Shown here piece after piece: positions 1-12,327 of a stretch of 64,000 bases of DNA. Both the position numbers and the translations under genes were made by a program. The stretch covers positions 707,630 to 771,629 of the forward strand of contig NSJX01000008.1 of the NCBI GenBank assembly GCA_002286715.1. Reading direction: 5' to 3'. Each line of letters starts with the position of its first letter. Position 1 is the stretch's first letter. Below the pieces are notes generated by a model that was given only the letters and a program-made list of their open reading frames with translations, was not told the DNA's origin and ran no database searches. The stretch is from Dentipellis sp. KUC8613 (taxonomy: Eukaryota > Basidiomycota > Agaricomycetes > Russulales > Hericiaceae).

Positions 1-1883
1 GTCCCTGCCGCACGGCCAGGCAAGGGTAAAGCTGCCATGTACATCGGTGCAGTGGGCAGTGCCGCGTCGTCATCAGACGCAGCTAGCAAATCTGGCGGTT
101 CTGGCGGCAGCGGGAGCTCATGGTACAAGGGCACAATGTCTAAACGATTCGACAGCAAAGACGAGCATCGCAAGGACGAGCACCCACCTCAAAAGCCGGC
201 TGCAGTACGTTTTTCATTCAAACTCCACACTAAGCCAGCCCACCACTGACGCTTCTATAGGCACCATTGGTACCCGCGATCGCAACGGGCGACGAAAGCG
301 CCGCCATGAACGCTATGTTTCAAGCACAAGCTGCAAACTGGGAGGAGACCCAGGAGAAAATGTCACAGTTGGTGTCGCGTCATGCGATTTCCTTGTATCG
401 TGTAGTAGTCGTGTCTAATGAACGCATTCATTCTATGTTTGGCCCTTTCGCTTCTCTGTATGTGTAGTGCACAACGTATCTACACTAATACTCGCGGTAC
501 CGGTTTCAATCGTGGAGGGAAGCCGTTCACTCCCCATCACCATCAGCAACCCGAGCGACCTTTACCTCCTAGCTACGTCTGTTATAGATGTGGACAGAAA
601 GGTATGTCTCGTGTTTCATGCAACCAAACGAAGGCTGATCCTGTTCAAAGGGCACTGGATTCAGGATTGTCCCACAAACAACGACAGGGACTTCGATCAT
701 AAGCCTCGTATCAAGCGGACGACAGGTATTCCCCGGAGTTTCCTCAAGGCGGTCGACAACCCTGCCGGAAACCAAATTGGACATGGCGTCATGGTGACGC
801 CCGAAGGCGGCTACGTCGTTGCCCAACCTGACTCGTGAGTACGGTCGTATTTCCTCACGGGCTTCATTTTTAAGCGTTCCTGCACAGTGCATCCTGGCAA
901 AAGCAAGTGATGCGTCCCAAAGGCCTGACTGAGACCGACATCCGAGAACGGCCGTCGAAAGACCCGTCTATCGTGTGCTCCATAGATAATACAATATTTC
1001 GTGATGCGGTCAAGACGCCGTGTTGTGAGAAGACATTCTGCGAGGAGTGCATCCAGACGTATCTGCTGGAAAAAGACTTCATCTGCCCCAGCTGCGGCAC
1101 GAAGATCGCATCGCTCGACAAGCTCGTCATGGACAAGCCGACCCGGGCACGAGTGGCCGACTACATCGAGAGGGAGATCGAGGCCAGCAGGAAGGAGGAG
1201 GATGGCACCACGAATAACGGGACGCCCGTGCAGAGCACCAACCATGTAAGTCCTTTTCCTTTTTCCTTCCGGATGCTCGCCTCACCGCGTCTTTCGATGT
1301 AATATAGACACCCCAGCCTGAATCAACCACCGCTGACCCTCAGCAACAACAACAGCAACAGCAGCAACAGCAACAGCCGAACGACTTCTACTCCGAACAA
1401 GGCCAGCTCGCCGACGACCTGTCCATGTCGCAAATGATCGTCGACAACATCCCGCAGCTGCAAGCCCAGGTGGCCCAAATATCCGCCATGCTCCAAGACC
1501 CGACGCTGCCGAACCACGTGCGGCACAAGACCGAGATGCAGCACCAACAGCTGCAGGTCCAGCTCTCGCAGGCGCAGACGATGGCCGCCGTGCTCGCCGC
1601 GGCGCAGATGCAGGCCGCGCAGGTGCAGGCGCAGGTGCAGCAGGTGCCCGGGCCGAGCACGGGCGTGTACGGCGGGGGCGTGCAGTATGGGCAAGGGCAC
1701 GGGCAGCAGGGTGGCATGTGGGGCGGCGGCCAGTTTTCGAACCAGCAGCCTGCGAGCCACGAGTCGGCGTACCAGCGCCTGCCGCTCAACAACCGCAGGC
1801 GGAACCTCAAGCGCGACCGGCCGTCTGACTTCCTGGAGATCGCGGGCCAGAACGACGGGAAGGTGGCGAGGTATTGGGAGTAG
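1..1883 (+). CDS. MPE1: Mpe1/RBBP6-like cleavage and polyadenylation factor subunit (5' partial)
   Basis: The 5' end lies outside the window, so the N-terminal DWNN ubiquitin-like domain is missing from view. What remains carries the diagnostic order: a conserved segment reading ANWEETQEKMSQ (about 320-370), a CCHC zinc knuckle starting YVCYRCGQKG and continuing HWIQDCP across an intron (570-680), then a C4-type RING/U-box with CSIDN, CCEKTFCEEC and CPSCGTK (about 975-1100). The tail holds a polyglutamine tract and a Gln/Ala/Met-rich region and stops at 1883. Introns are visible with donors near 205, 395, 601, 836 and 1245. In the family this is a subunit of the nuclear pre-mRNA 3'-end cleavage/polyadenylation factor, linking RNA recognition to the endonuclease. 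The second intron boundary is the least certain; the identity is secure. Confidence 0.9.
1341..1380 (+). repeat. CAG/CAA repeat coding polyglutamine in MPE1
   Basis: An imperfect CAG/CAA run codes about a dozen consecutive glutamines just after the last intron. Mixed CAG and CAA codons suggest it is relatively stable. It lies in the low-complexity C-terminal part, not in a folded domain. Confidence 0.8.
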
Positions 1884-2269
1884 ATGGCGCGGGCGGCGTT
1901 GGGGCAATTGGGTTTTTGCCCTTTTGTACCCTCGCTGGGCGCTTGGGCTGGCGAAATGTGGGAACTTGATGGCGGCGAGGTGCGGGAGGCGGCGAAGTGG
2001 AGGGACAAAGGAAGGCGGCATGCACATCGATGAAAACCACATACATGCACTCGGATACTCATTTTTTCTCACTTCATTCTTCATTCCTATCTCGTGAGCG
2101 TCCATCCATTATTTAATTAATTCAGCATGTATATACACCACAATCGCGCATCCCCAGAATATACATGCATTTATGTCCATCGCTGCCATGGCCCATAATG
2201 ACATTGAGGTATACAAGGGCTCCATCCCCGTAGTAAATACTTGAGTAGCAAAAGGGTGATACACGCCGA
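1884..2269. other. Convergent 3' intergenic region MPE1/VPS5
   Basis: This holds the 3' ends of two convergent genes. AT-rich stretches such as the one near 2110-2120 could serve 3'-end formation. I see no gene or repeat in it. Confidence 0.6.
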
Positions 2270-4920
2270 CTATGCGACGGATGTGAGCGCCGTGCTCGAG
2301 CCATTGACGCTCTGTTGGTCTGCTGAGCTGGACACCTTTTTTAGCAGCTCCTGCTGGAAGTTCTCCCGCGCTGCGATCAACTATACAGCCCCAGTTCGTC
2401 AATACAGAACTTCGAGATGGATGTCGAATACTTACAGCCTTCTGCCCAGCGATCATGCCGTCTAGGAACTTCTCCAACGACTTCTTGAAGTCCTCGATCC
2501 TCTCCTTCTCGAACCGCGCGAGTTCTGTCTTCACGAGTTTGGATGTGTTGTCGAAGTCCTGCTTCGCGTCCAGCGCGCGTCGCTCAGCCTATTTCGCGTC
2601 AGCGCGTGTTCATATCATAGATGCAGAAGAGTAGGCTCACATCGGCAATCTGGCTCATCGAGTGCCCTATGCGGTCCGGCTGGATTCGCCCCTGCGAGCG
2701 ATTGCGCTCGTGGTCCGACTTGACGCGCCGCCGGTCGGCGTCCGCTTTCTCCCACACATGGTACAGCCGGATGCGTGAGCTGAATGCCATCTGTACCGTC
2801 CATGCCCGTCAATCACTGTTCGAGACAGCGCAAAGGAAGACAGAAAGCTCACCCTGACGGAATTGATGAGCCGCGCATATTCATCCGCCGTGCTCAAGAT
2901 GGTGACCATATCCTGTTGGGACTGCTCGGACTCGAGGTCTTGTGCTTTCCGCTCTACTTCGGCAAGGCCGCTCAGCGACTGCTGCAGCGAGTGCCCGACC
3001 TCAGACGCCGCCAGGTCCTGGATCGTTTGAGCGAACTCGCCGATGGACGCCGACAGCTCTGTGTCATATGCACAACAGGTCAGGAATCACGACTACAGGA
3101 TAGATACAAAAATGGGAATATGCACACCTCTTCGGTGCTTGGAGACGACCTCGATGGCCTTGACGAGGCTGCGGAGCTGGGTCTCCATAGTGTCGAGGTA
3201 CGACTTTTGGCGGTCGAACCACTATGTAGATACCGATCAGCAAATTGTTTCGTGCTAGATAGGCTCTCATACACCTACCTCGTCGGTCTCAACATACGTC
3301 TGTGTCAAGCCAGTCAAACCAAGGTTATACATTAAACCCCCACTGCCCCTCTCCTGCGCAATTTCTGCCTTCCTATGTTTGATCTGCAAACTAGTGAGCA
3401 AACGGGTTTTGATTCCCAGACTATGCGCGTGCTCACATCCAAAGAGAAGGTATCGCTTTCGAGGAACAGCTTCAGATCCGTATCTTTCATCAGAACGGGA
3501 TGGTTGGCGATCTTCATGATGCATGTCTCGAGTGCCATCCGGCGCTGCTGGACAAACTGGTCGTCGAAGCGTCCAAATGTGTTCTTCTCGGGAACAGGCG
3601 GAACGACGACGCCAGGGTTATTGGATGACAGTGTCTCATAGAGCCACAAAAAGTCACTGTATCGTCGAAGAACAGAGAACTGGGATTTCGAGTATAGAGG
3701 GGACGTAGTCTGGTGATTACGGTCAGGGCACAGTCCGAGCTGTGTTGGTGATAAGAGATGGAAACTCACGCGGGTGTGTACGGTGTACATGGTATATCCA
3801 CGTATGGGGTCGCCGACCTTCTGCGGGTCATCGACAGTGATCACGAATGTGGGCTGGATGCCATTCTCCGTCTTCGGGGTTGCACCTTGCTTCGGCGAGG
3901 TCTACATATGCGCCATGGTCAGCATATATGCACACGAGAACATGTTTAGCAGCCTTTCGCATGATCCGCAAGCTAGCGGCAAAGGTCGTATAACTCTGCG
4001 CAGCTTGCCGTTGCAATAATAGTACGGAGAATATATCAACTCACCGGCTGGCTCGTGACAGGCCTAGGACGCAACGGCTTGTCATCGTCGTCATCTTCAT
4101 CCTCGTCTTGCCACCCCTTGGATGACGAGATTGGCATATGGCCAGTGTTCACAAATGAGCTCTGTGTGCCATCCCATCCCCCGCCAAAACTCTCCCCGCC
4201 GAGTGCGAGGCTAGCGAACGGTGATGCGGGGACTGTAGGTTGATCCAAAGGTGATATGACGCTGCGCTGCGAATCCGAGGGGACGGGAAGCGAAGAGCGC
4301 GGAGAAGCGAAAGAGCTACTCGAAGCACGGGGTGTATGGGTCTGCGGGAAGCGAGTATTGGTGGGAGGAGGGGAGGATGCTTCGGGGCTCTTTGGAGTCC
4401 CAGGCTCGGTGGTAGCAGCAGATGTTGATGGGGTCTGCGGAGGGGACGGTGCGCGAGGTGGTGGTGTAGGCGTCCGCTCTTGAGGCGTGGTCAACGGCGA
4501 CTTGTGTTCATCGGCAGCTGGCTCCTCCTTGTCCACGCTCTCCCGGAACCCTGAAGAGAGTTTCGCAGGCTCGCTCTCCTCGACGCTCTCCCGGAATCCT
4601 GATGACTTGGGCGATATCACGGTCGGCTTGACAATCTCCTCTTCCTCGTCAGGGAGATTCGCGGTGGCAGAGTCCAGCGGATCAGAATTCGGGACGGACG
4701 GCTCCGCGCTAATGGATGGCTCTTCTGCAGGTGGGGTTGTAGAGGCAACGTCTTCGAATGCAGAGGCACCAAAGTCGTGATGAGGTGCTGCAGACGTCTG
4801 CAGGAAAGTGGAAGCCCATGGGTCTGGTGAGCCTGACCGAGGCTTCGCGAACGGATCGTCGAATGGATTCTCCTCGAGTGCGCGTGTTGACTGCCTCAGC
4901 AGGTCGTCGAAGCTGTCCAT
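2270..4920 (-). CDS. VPS5: Sorting nexin Vps5 (SNX1/2-like retromer PX-BAR protein)
   Basis: The start is MDSFDDLLRQ at 4920 and the stop is at 2270-2272. The first exon (4045-4920) codes an acidic, Ser/Pro-rich disordered N-terminus. Next comes a PX domain (about 3900-3430), with FVITVDDPQKVGDP and the phosphoinositide-binding stretch RRYSDFLWLYETL followed by PPVPEK. The remaining exons code a long helical BAR domain ending in ERIEDFKKSLEKFLDGMIAGQK and a short Ser-rich tail. This domain order and the N-terminal DDLLR motif match fungal Vps5, the membrane-bending half of the SNX-BAR/retromer coat. That coat retrieves cargo such as Vps10 from endosomes to the Golgi. Roughly nine exons are present, and no frame breaks were seen. 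It converges on MPE1. Mvp1 and Snx4 are less likely because their N-termini differ. Confidence 0.88.
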
Positions 4921-5318
4921 GGCGTGTGTTGGTGGTGAATATAGAGCGTTGAGGACGACAAGGTCAGACTTGCGTGCTGCTCAGCTCAAAGTGCATTATG
5001 GCCGACTTGCCGCATTCAATAGGCGCTCGGGCAGCAAGCAGACATTTCCCACGCGTGTTGTTCTACCTTCATGACATGAATCAAGCTGGAACTTGCAGTT
5101 CCTCCCGCTACAAGTACTGTGCTCGATATTTCTGATATTGGAATACGTGGATGCTCACGTCGCTGCAACCAACATTCATGAAAAGGTGCATAGAAAATGA
5201 GTCCCAAGTTACAAAGGAATATATAGGCATGTGTTCGACGTAACATTGATCTACAACTTGAAGAACGAACGAAACCTCTCATACTTACCAGCGCTCGCGT
5301 ACTCGCCATCAAGACGAC
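4921..5318. other. Intergenic region between VPS5 start and the metal ATPase stop
   Basis: This spacer contains the VPS5 promoter and the 3' end of the next minus-strand gene. I see no gene or repeat. Confidence 0.55.
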
Positions 5319-8300
5319 CTACCGCTTCAAAAGCCACATACTCCACGCAACAAGTACCACCGGCACTACCGACACCATTTCGCCCAATCCCGCATATTCC
5401 GGTGCGATTCGCACACGCACAAATGCGCCCGCCGCAAGCAGCACCGCGAACACATTGTACACAAGCGCCCATGCGAAATTCAGCACGATACGCCGCACCG
5501 CGCCCGTCGATATTTCCAGCACGACGCGCAGGCTACGCGCCAGGTCCGCAGCATCCGAGTCCAGGATGACAACGTCCGCGGCGCTCAGCGCGATGTCCGT
5601 GCCCGCGCTGAGGGAAACGCCAATGTCGGCTTGCGCAAGAGCGAGTCCGTCGTTCGTCCCGTCGCCCACAAACATGACGGTCTTGTGCGCATTGTCCCCA
5701 GCCTGCAAGCTGCGCACATAGTCCAGTTTGCCTTGGGGCAAGCACCTGCCGAGAGCATGGCTATCGGAAACGTGGAGCTCAGAAGCGAGGGCCTTGACGA
5801 CGGATAGCTCGTCTCCGCTGACGATGTGGACGTCCACGCCCTGCTGTCCGAGCAATTGCATTGTATCGCGGGCACTGGGCCGGATTGTGTCTGTTAACCC
5901 GAATACAGCGACCAGATTAGCCGCGGCAAAATCTGCGGCGTCTGAGGTCATCACAGCGAAGAAAGTAAGAGGCTTCTGCGATGCGTTTAGCATGTCCTTA
6001 AGGACATCGTTCGAAGCAAGGTTGAGCCAGGCTATGTTGCCGCCGCGAACGTATGTTTTGCCGTTTCGAGCTTCCATTCCACGGCCTGGGACAGACTTGA
6101 GGTCTTTCAGTGGAGAGTCCTTAACGTCCGGATAGGTCGAGCGGATATGTTTTGCAACAGCTTCGGCTACAGGATGATGGCTGCCTGAGACTAGACCAAG
6201 TACGCAGCCCAGAGAAGCCGTGTCGAGAACCCGCGATTCTGCGACTGCAAGCTGACCTGTCGTCAGGGTGCCCGTCTTGTCAAATACGACCGCATCGACG
6301 TTCTTCGCATACTGGACCGCCTGAACGGACTGCATAACCCACATCAGCCTTGGTAAACGACATGGGTCGTAGAAGGTTTGCTGTTACGCACCTTGAAGAG
6401 CACACCCTCCTTCGCCGCGACTGCCGCCGAGATGACCGCCACCATCGGCACGCACAGAACGAGCGCACACGGGCACGACACAACAAGCACCGCGACCGCA
6501 TACTTGAGCGCCCCGACCGCCGCATCCTGTCCACTCTGGTTCCTCACACGCAGCCCGACCGCAAGCCACACCACAAAGGTCAGCACGCCGAGCGCCAGGA
6601 TCGTCGGGGCCAGGTACGACGCAGCGCGGTCCGCCAGATCCTGCACGGGCAGGCGCGACTCCTGCACCTGCAGCATGAGCTTCCCGATGTCCGACACCGT
6701 GTTGTCCGCGGGCAGGCGCGCGACGCGCATGTACAGCTCGCCGGACAGGTTCAGCGTGCCCGCGGTCAGCTTCGCGCCCGCGGCTTTCTCGACTGGCATG
6801 CTCTCGCCCGTGACGGAGGACTCGTCGACCTGGCTCGCGCCGCGCATGACCGTACCGTCTGTTGGCACGAGGCTGTCGGGTGCGACGCGGAGGATGTCGC
6901 CTAGGTGCACGAGCTCGGACGAGATTGTCACTGTAGGGCCCCCGAAGCGCTGCTGCACCAGCTCTACTGTGTCTGTCTGCATGGCGCGTATCCCGTCGAG
7001 CGCTTGAGTCGCCCTGCGTCGTGCGAATGCGGAGACCAGGCGGCCGAGCATGATCAAAGTCACGAGCATTGCGGGCGTCTCGAAGAATGGGGTGCTGAAG
7101 CTGTCATCACCTGCAACGCGCAGGAAGAACGCGACTGTGGAGAAGACGTATGCGATGGTAGAGCTGAGGACGACCAGGAGGTCCATGTCAATGAGATGCT
7201 GGAAGAAGAGGGAGCGCAGCGCCGAGGAGTAGAGTGGGTAAGCGATGAGCGTTTGGATAAGGGTCGTCAGAGCTAGAGACATTGCGCCGTAGACCGTGGT
7301 ATGCGCAGGCGGGAGAGGCGCCCAGGAGAAGACCAGGACGGGAATGCAGAAGATGGCGGATAGTAGTGTGCGGTAGAAGAGGCTTCGCAGCTCGAGGGAA
7401 GCTTGGAGGCCAGGCGCTGGCTTGGGCGTAGGGAGGAACGTGCCGTCCCAAGGTTCAAAGGCGGCAAGCACCGCGCGTGGTTGAATGACAGACCCATCGT
7501 ACTCTACCTCCAGGATTATCTGGCCCTGAGATATCGATGAAGACTGCTTGATGGAGTGCACCCTTGTGCCCTTTGGAAGATCTAATTTCTCTGCGTCCAG
7601 ATCCATGCCCACATCCCAGCTCGCACTGGTGGACGATGTGTTCGGTATTCCGATGCGCATGGTCTTCATCGAACCCTCCTGACTGATATTGGCTTCCTCG
7701 AGGACGGCACACTTAAAGCCTGTCATATCTCCAGCACGCTTCGCGATGACCTCAGGGAGAACAAGACCTTCGGCGTAGGTGAGTGTCGCCTGATCCGTGA
7801 ACATGTTCACTTTGACATTGGCCACGGAAGGGAGAGTCAGTAGAGCGCGGGTCAGCTTTGACGCGCAGGAGGGACAGTCCATGCCATGCACGGAAAGAAC
7901 CAGGGGGCGCACGTCTTTGGCACCAAGTTCGGTATCGGATAAATCAGCCGGGTAGACGGAGGTAGAGCTCATGTTCTTGGAAGTCTTCTTGCTACCACTT
8001 GCGAGCCCGACAGGTGTCGTCTTCACGCTGGATTTACGGCGAGTCTCGTTACTATCTTTGTGCTTGTGGGTAGGCTTGTGATGATGATGCTTGCGGGTGC
8101 CGCGTCTTGCTGCCAACCCCGCCTTTCCCCAGTCGACGAGGCAGCAGCATGCCGCCTCGAAGAAGCGACCGAAAGTGGTCTCCATACTACAGTTCGAAGG
8201 CCCTGAGCTACTTCCCGTTCGCTTGTGATGGTGGTGGCGGCGCGGCCGAACGTGAGCGGAAGTGGACGGGTCGCGTGCGCTCTTCTCAGTGCTCGAAGCT

Positions 8301-9412
8301 GCAGCAGCTCGCGTGACGACTCGCAAATGGCGATGGCGAATGGCCGGCGTATTGGATTGTGCAGGAACCGCGTCATTGGGCTGAGCGATGGCTGTTGGAA
8401 GAAAGGTTCTATTAGCCATATGAGTTGGAGTTGGGCATGACATACCTTGAGGTCTCTTCAAAGGCACAGATGCGTCTTCTACCTTTGACTCGCAGCAGCG
8501 ACTTTGGCAAGCTGCCTTCTTCTCGGGCTCAGAAGAGCCACCACCACAGCAATCTACGCTTGGCGGTGCGAGCACGACGGCGTCACCACAGCATGCCTTC
8601 GAATTGACATGCGTGGGGTCCTTCCCATCGCAACAGGAATCTTTGCAGGGATCAGCATCCGAAGGAGCACACTCTGAGCAACAGTCATCCTTTTCGTCTG
8701 CGGTAGAACCAGAGCCTTTGGCATAGCACGAATCCTTGCACGAGGCGGCATCGTCTTCGGAGCCAGGGCCACATCCCGAGCAGCATCCCACGCTGGCGGA
8801 GACATCGACAACGCCAGAAGGAGCACAGCAGTCGTCCACGACTAAACCGGCGCAGCAATCGTCCTTGCAGGAGTTCACGTCTGCTTCAGGCTGGGGAGAG
8901 TCGCACGCCGAACAACAGGCATCCTCGTCCTCGCCCTTGTCTGCATTGACTTTCACTTCAGTGATGGCGCAACATTCGTCCTTGCACGAGTCTGCATCTG
9001 AGCTTTCGGGATGCCCACAGTCTGAACAACACCCGTCGTCATCCTTGATACTGGCAGGCGCGCAGCATGCATCTAAAGACGTCAAAGATAAGCTGATTAT
9101 GGCAAAATATAGAACAAATGAAATGGCAGACTCACCTTCGATCGGCACACCGTCGACGAAGTTGTCTCCTTGGGGCGCTCCTGCGCAGCAGCCAGTGCCG
9201 CTGGTGCTCAGGCCACGCGAGCGCTTGCATCCGCCTGCGCCGTCCGGGATGCATTCACCGACAACGATTTTGACCACTGGGTCGTCGTCACAATCATGGC
9301 AGTGGGGTCTGCGTTCGTGGACACTGGTGGTAGACAGTGCACGTTGAGTAGTAGCTGAGTGCCTCGTTATAGTTGATTCCCTCATGCCAGATAAGGAGGA
9401 GTCCCCAGTCAT
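5319..9412 (-). CDS. Cys-rich heavy-metal P1B-type ATPase (PCA1/CrpA-like exporter)
   Basis: Predicted coding exons are 9136-9412, 8446-9072, 6392-8391 and 5319-6329, giving about 1304 residues. Exon 2 codes a metallothionein-like array of about five modules of the form CCSxC...SCKDxCC. Downstream are one heavy-metal-associated domain with the metal motif GMDCPSC, a phosphatase motif TGES, the transmembrane metal-site motif SCPCALVLC, the phosphorylation site DKTGTLT, the HP motif (GSHHPVAEA), and the hinge GDGTNDGLALAQADIG. About eight membrane helices are recognisable, the last ending near the C-terminal LLKR. In the family this class exports Cd or Cu across the plasma membrane in an ATP-driven cycle. 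The Cys-rich N-terminus in yeast Pca1 controls metal-dependent stability. The exact metal here is inference: SCPC fits both Cu+ and Cd/Zn exporters. CCC2 is less likely because of the Cys array and the single HMA domain. Confidence 0.9.
8446..9072 (-). repeat. Exon holding five Cys-rich CCSxC...SCKDxCC modules
   Basis: Within this exon the protein repeats a unit with paired cysteines at both ends. The units begin GCCSDCGH, ACCSACDS, GCCSGCGP, DCCSECAP and DCCGGGSS, and each closes with SCKDxCC or a variant. The third closes with CY instead of CC, and the fifth is the most diverged (ACQSRCC). Such vicinal-Cys arrays are typical metal-thiolate ligands. The exon is 627 bases long, a multiple of three. 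Confidence 0.8.
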
Positions 9413-10074
9413 GGCAATAGCGAGATGGTTCCTGCCAGTGGGGTCGCTAGGGTATTGGCGGAGGTGCTGGTGATCTCGCGGCCCTTAAGTGCAGGGAGAA
9501 AGGACCCACGAGTCGCCGTGTCCTCGAGGTTCGGTGCCAAAGGAGCCGGAGCGCCCATAACTCCCACTTTATAGTGCGAGATATCTTCAGAAGCGGTGTC
9601 TGTAGCGGAAGACCGTCGCCTAGACTCCAGCCTCGAGGGAGCCAGCGGCCGCAGAATGGCAAGAGGCCGTCGGCCGGTGCATGCGACCACGGTGTTCTCA
9701 TCTACGCGCGGAGAATGCCGAATGTTCAGTCGTTCTTACTTCGCGACGTAGTGCTTGGATCTGTCACTCATTTTGGTACTTGAGATGCCAGGGAACCATC
9801 GGACTCATACGAGGCGATTCACTGATGTCTTTGGTCGGATTTTTGATATGTCAATGTATCGCACGCCCCAGTCCCTAAATTTATCTTCGGACACTTTCAC
9901 ACCCTCGTGCCGCCCCAAGTATCCGAGGGATACACACTTCGTCCACCTTCGACGTGTACACGAACAGACAGAAGCGAGTGCTATTAGTTCCCAACCCGAT
10001 CGGGTGGGTAAGTGGATACCCTATTATGATTAAACATATATCCATAACAATTCCTCCCGATAGCAGCAACCAGC
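9413..10074. other. Intergenic region upstream of the metal ATPase
   Basis: This 660-base spacer holds the ATPase promoter and the 3' flank of the acyltransferase. Only short, non-conserved reading frames occur, and I recognise nothing in them. Confidence 0.5.
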
Positions 10075-12327
10075 TCAATACGCGACGTATGCAACACACA
10101 GCAGGGGGAACCCGGCGTACAGCCCGAGCCAGAATACGACATTGCCCAGCTTCTTGTTGCGTTTGATTGAGGGAATGCGGCCAATCGCGATCAAGGGGAT
10201 TTGGATCAGCTGGAGCGCGAATAGGTACATCCTGTCGAGGTGTACATCAGTATGAGCGCGGAAAGAGAGAGGGAGGGAGATGACGCACCGAATTTTTTGT
10301 GTGACGACGGCCATGACGAGCTCGTGCGCGACGGCGCTGATGAAGAAGGTGATGAACATGGCGCTGCTGCGCGAGAGCCGGTAGGAGGTGATAGTGGATG
10401 CGTAGACGTGGCGCAGGAGGAAGGAATGGACGGGTTTGTTCCATTTGCGGGAGAACTCGTCCCAGGAAGTTGAATTCCACTGTGAAGGCGCGTCAGTAAC
10501 CTATTCCGATTTATAGAATAGTGGGTAAGTACCCAGTCTTCGTAGAACCGTCGATCCGCAAAACTGAAGTTACGGTGAGTGAGATGAGAGGGCCGATGCA
10601 AGTGACGACATACTATGACAGCTCCGCGAATCCGTTACAGATACATTCTGTAGAGATATGTAAGGCCCTTCCGTTAATTCGAAGGACAACGGTACGCACC
10701 GAAGATAATATAGAAGAGCAATAGATAAGCAATCATGAACGGCATTGATAGATCCAAGAGACTTTTAGCAAATGATTGATCAGGTCGGGGGGTGAGGGGG
10801 ATGATGAAGGTTTCCGTAATAGTATATAACAATGCAAATGTGCCGAACGTGGCGACAGTTTTCTCAAAAATGTACATCGGGCGGATGCTGCAGGGTCGTT
10901 AGCGGCAGCGCGACTCTCTGAAGGGGAAGAAACTAACCGGTTGGTACGAGGATACTCTAGCTCGTAAACCAGGGTGGGGATGAGTTGATACACAGCGAAG
11001 TTCTTGAAGGTGATGTTTTCTGGCCAGCGCACGTACTCGGGGCCCGTGCTCACAAGCTCGCCGTCCAGCTCAGAGTACTCCGTAGCCAGTGCGGCGATAG
11101 CCTCATCGGGGTGGTCGACGAGCGGATGGGGGATCACACCATGGGGTTTGTCATGATCACTGACGTCCGAGGACGGGGACGCTGGGCGAGGGGAACCGTC
11201 AGCCGACGAGCCAGGCTGCGCAACGGCCTTCAAGCGGTTACGCAGCGCGATCGCGGTGGGGCCGTCCAAGTACGATCGGTGGACGACGCTGCCGTCCGGA
11301 AGCGGAGGCGTGCCGACCGGGGGCGTGCTCGCGTCCGTGCTGCTATCTGTAACGTTCCCGTTGTTTAGTTCCGCGCGGTGCGCCTTCGCGTCGGAAAGGG
11401 CTTGCTCCCAGCCGCCGACGCGAGCAGTCTCTTCGCGCAGCTGCACGAGCAGTTCTTTGCTTTGTTGCGATACCCATTGCAGATACCCGTTCGTGTTCAT
11501 GTACGAGTGCATCTTCATGAGCATCGTCTGCGAGAGGCCTGTCAGTGTTGACTGTGACATTGTTTGACGTGCAGACGTACAAGACTGTGGAGCGTGAGGA
11601 AGCCGGACTGGACCCAAGGCCACTGTCTATATTCTGACGTGAACACGCCGCGAAACACGAAGCGTGGGGTGAACGTACCTGTTGAAAGTCCACTTCACAG
11701 CGATGATCAAGACTGAAGTCTGGAACAAATGTTGGATGAAGACCCCCGTCCAGTAGTACTTGATCCACCCCTTGCTGATCGCTTTCGCAAAGGGCACGCA
11801 GAGGCCAGTGCTGAGCACGAGCACCGCATCACTGATTGCGAGTGTCAAAGCGTCTTGGGACATCATGTTTGCGAAGACGTAGTTGAGGGGCCTTCCACTC
11901 TTCTCTATACTCCGGACGTACGTGCGCACGGTGAATATGAAGAGGGAGATCCAGAATAGCGAATAGAATCCCTGAATGACATGGACCAGCACGAGACTGT
12001 CAATCACAGTCGCAGGACATTGATAAGGACACGCACTCGGAACTCATTGACGTTGGACGCTTCAATGAGCGTTGTTCGAGGCACAAATGTGACGACGGAT
12101 TGGAGTTTCTTCGAATAGCGGGATCGATACGGTTTGGACACGTAGATCGTCCCGTCCTTCGTTGGAATGACCCCGTTCATCCCGTTGATCTTTTGCGCTT
12201 CGACTTGAGCAGAAGAAGCTTTCGACGTATCCGGCGCCTTCTCCGTCACAGTTGTGCTGCAGATACATGGGTTCGCGCTGTGAGTGCCGTTGCATCTTCC
12301 GCTCGCAAGAGATACTCACATAGACAT
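10075..12327 (-). CDS. Sterol O-acyltransferase (ACAT/ARE family, MBOAT)
   Basis: The start codon sits in an eight-base coding exon (12320-12327) joined to the exon that begins near 12258, giving MSITTVTEKAPD. The stop is at 10075. Family motifs are clear: MKMHSYM near 11515, the FYxDWWN motif (FYEDW on one side of an intron at 10485-10540 and WNSTSWDEF on the other), and the catalytic-His segment SAVAHELVMAVV near 10330. Several hydrophobic membrane segments precede and follow these. Members sit in the endoplasmic reticulum and esterify ergosterol with fatty acyl-CoA for storage in lipid droplets. The DGAT1 branch is a possible alternative, but the motif wording fits ARE1/ARE2 better. A loop of about 100 residues rich in Ser/Pro/Asp (11150-11350) lies before the central domain. 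The gene is divergent from the RED-like gene. Confidence 0.87.

Noticed and set aside
1323..2105. Long minus-strand open frame opposite the MPE1 3' exon
   Set aside because: It is the GC-rich shadow of the Gln/Ala-rich MPE1 tail: Leu/Arg low complexity, no domain and no splice support.
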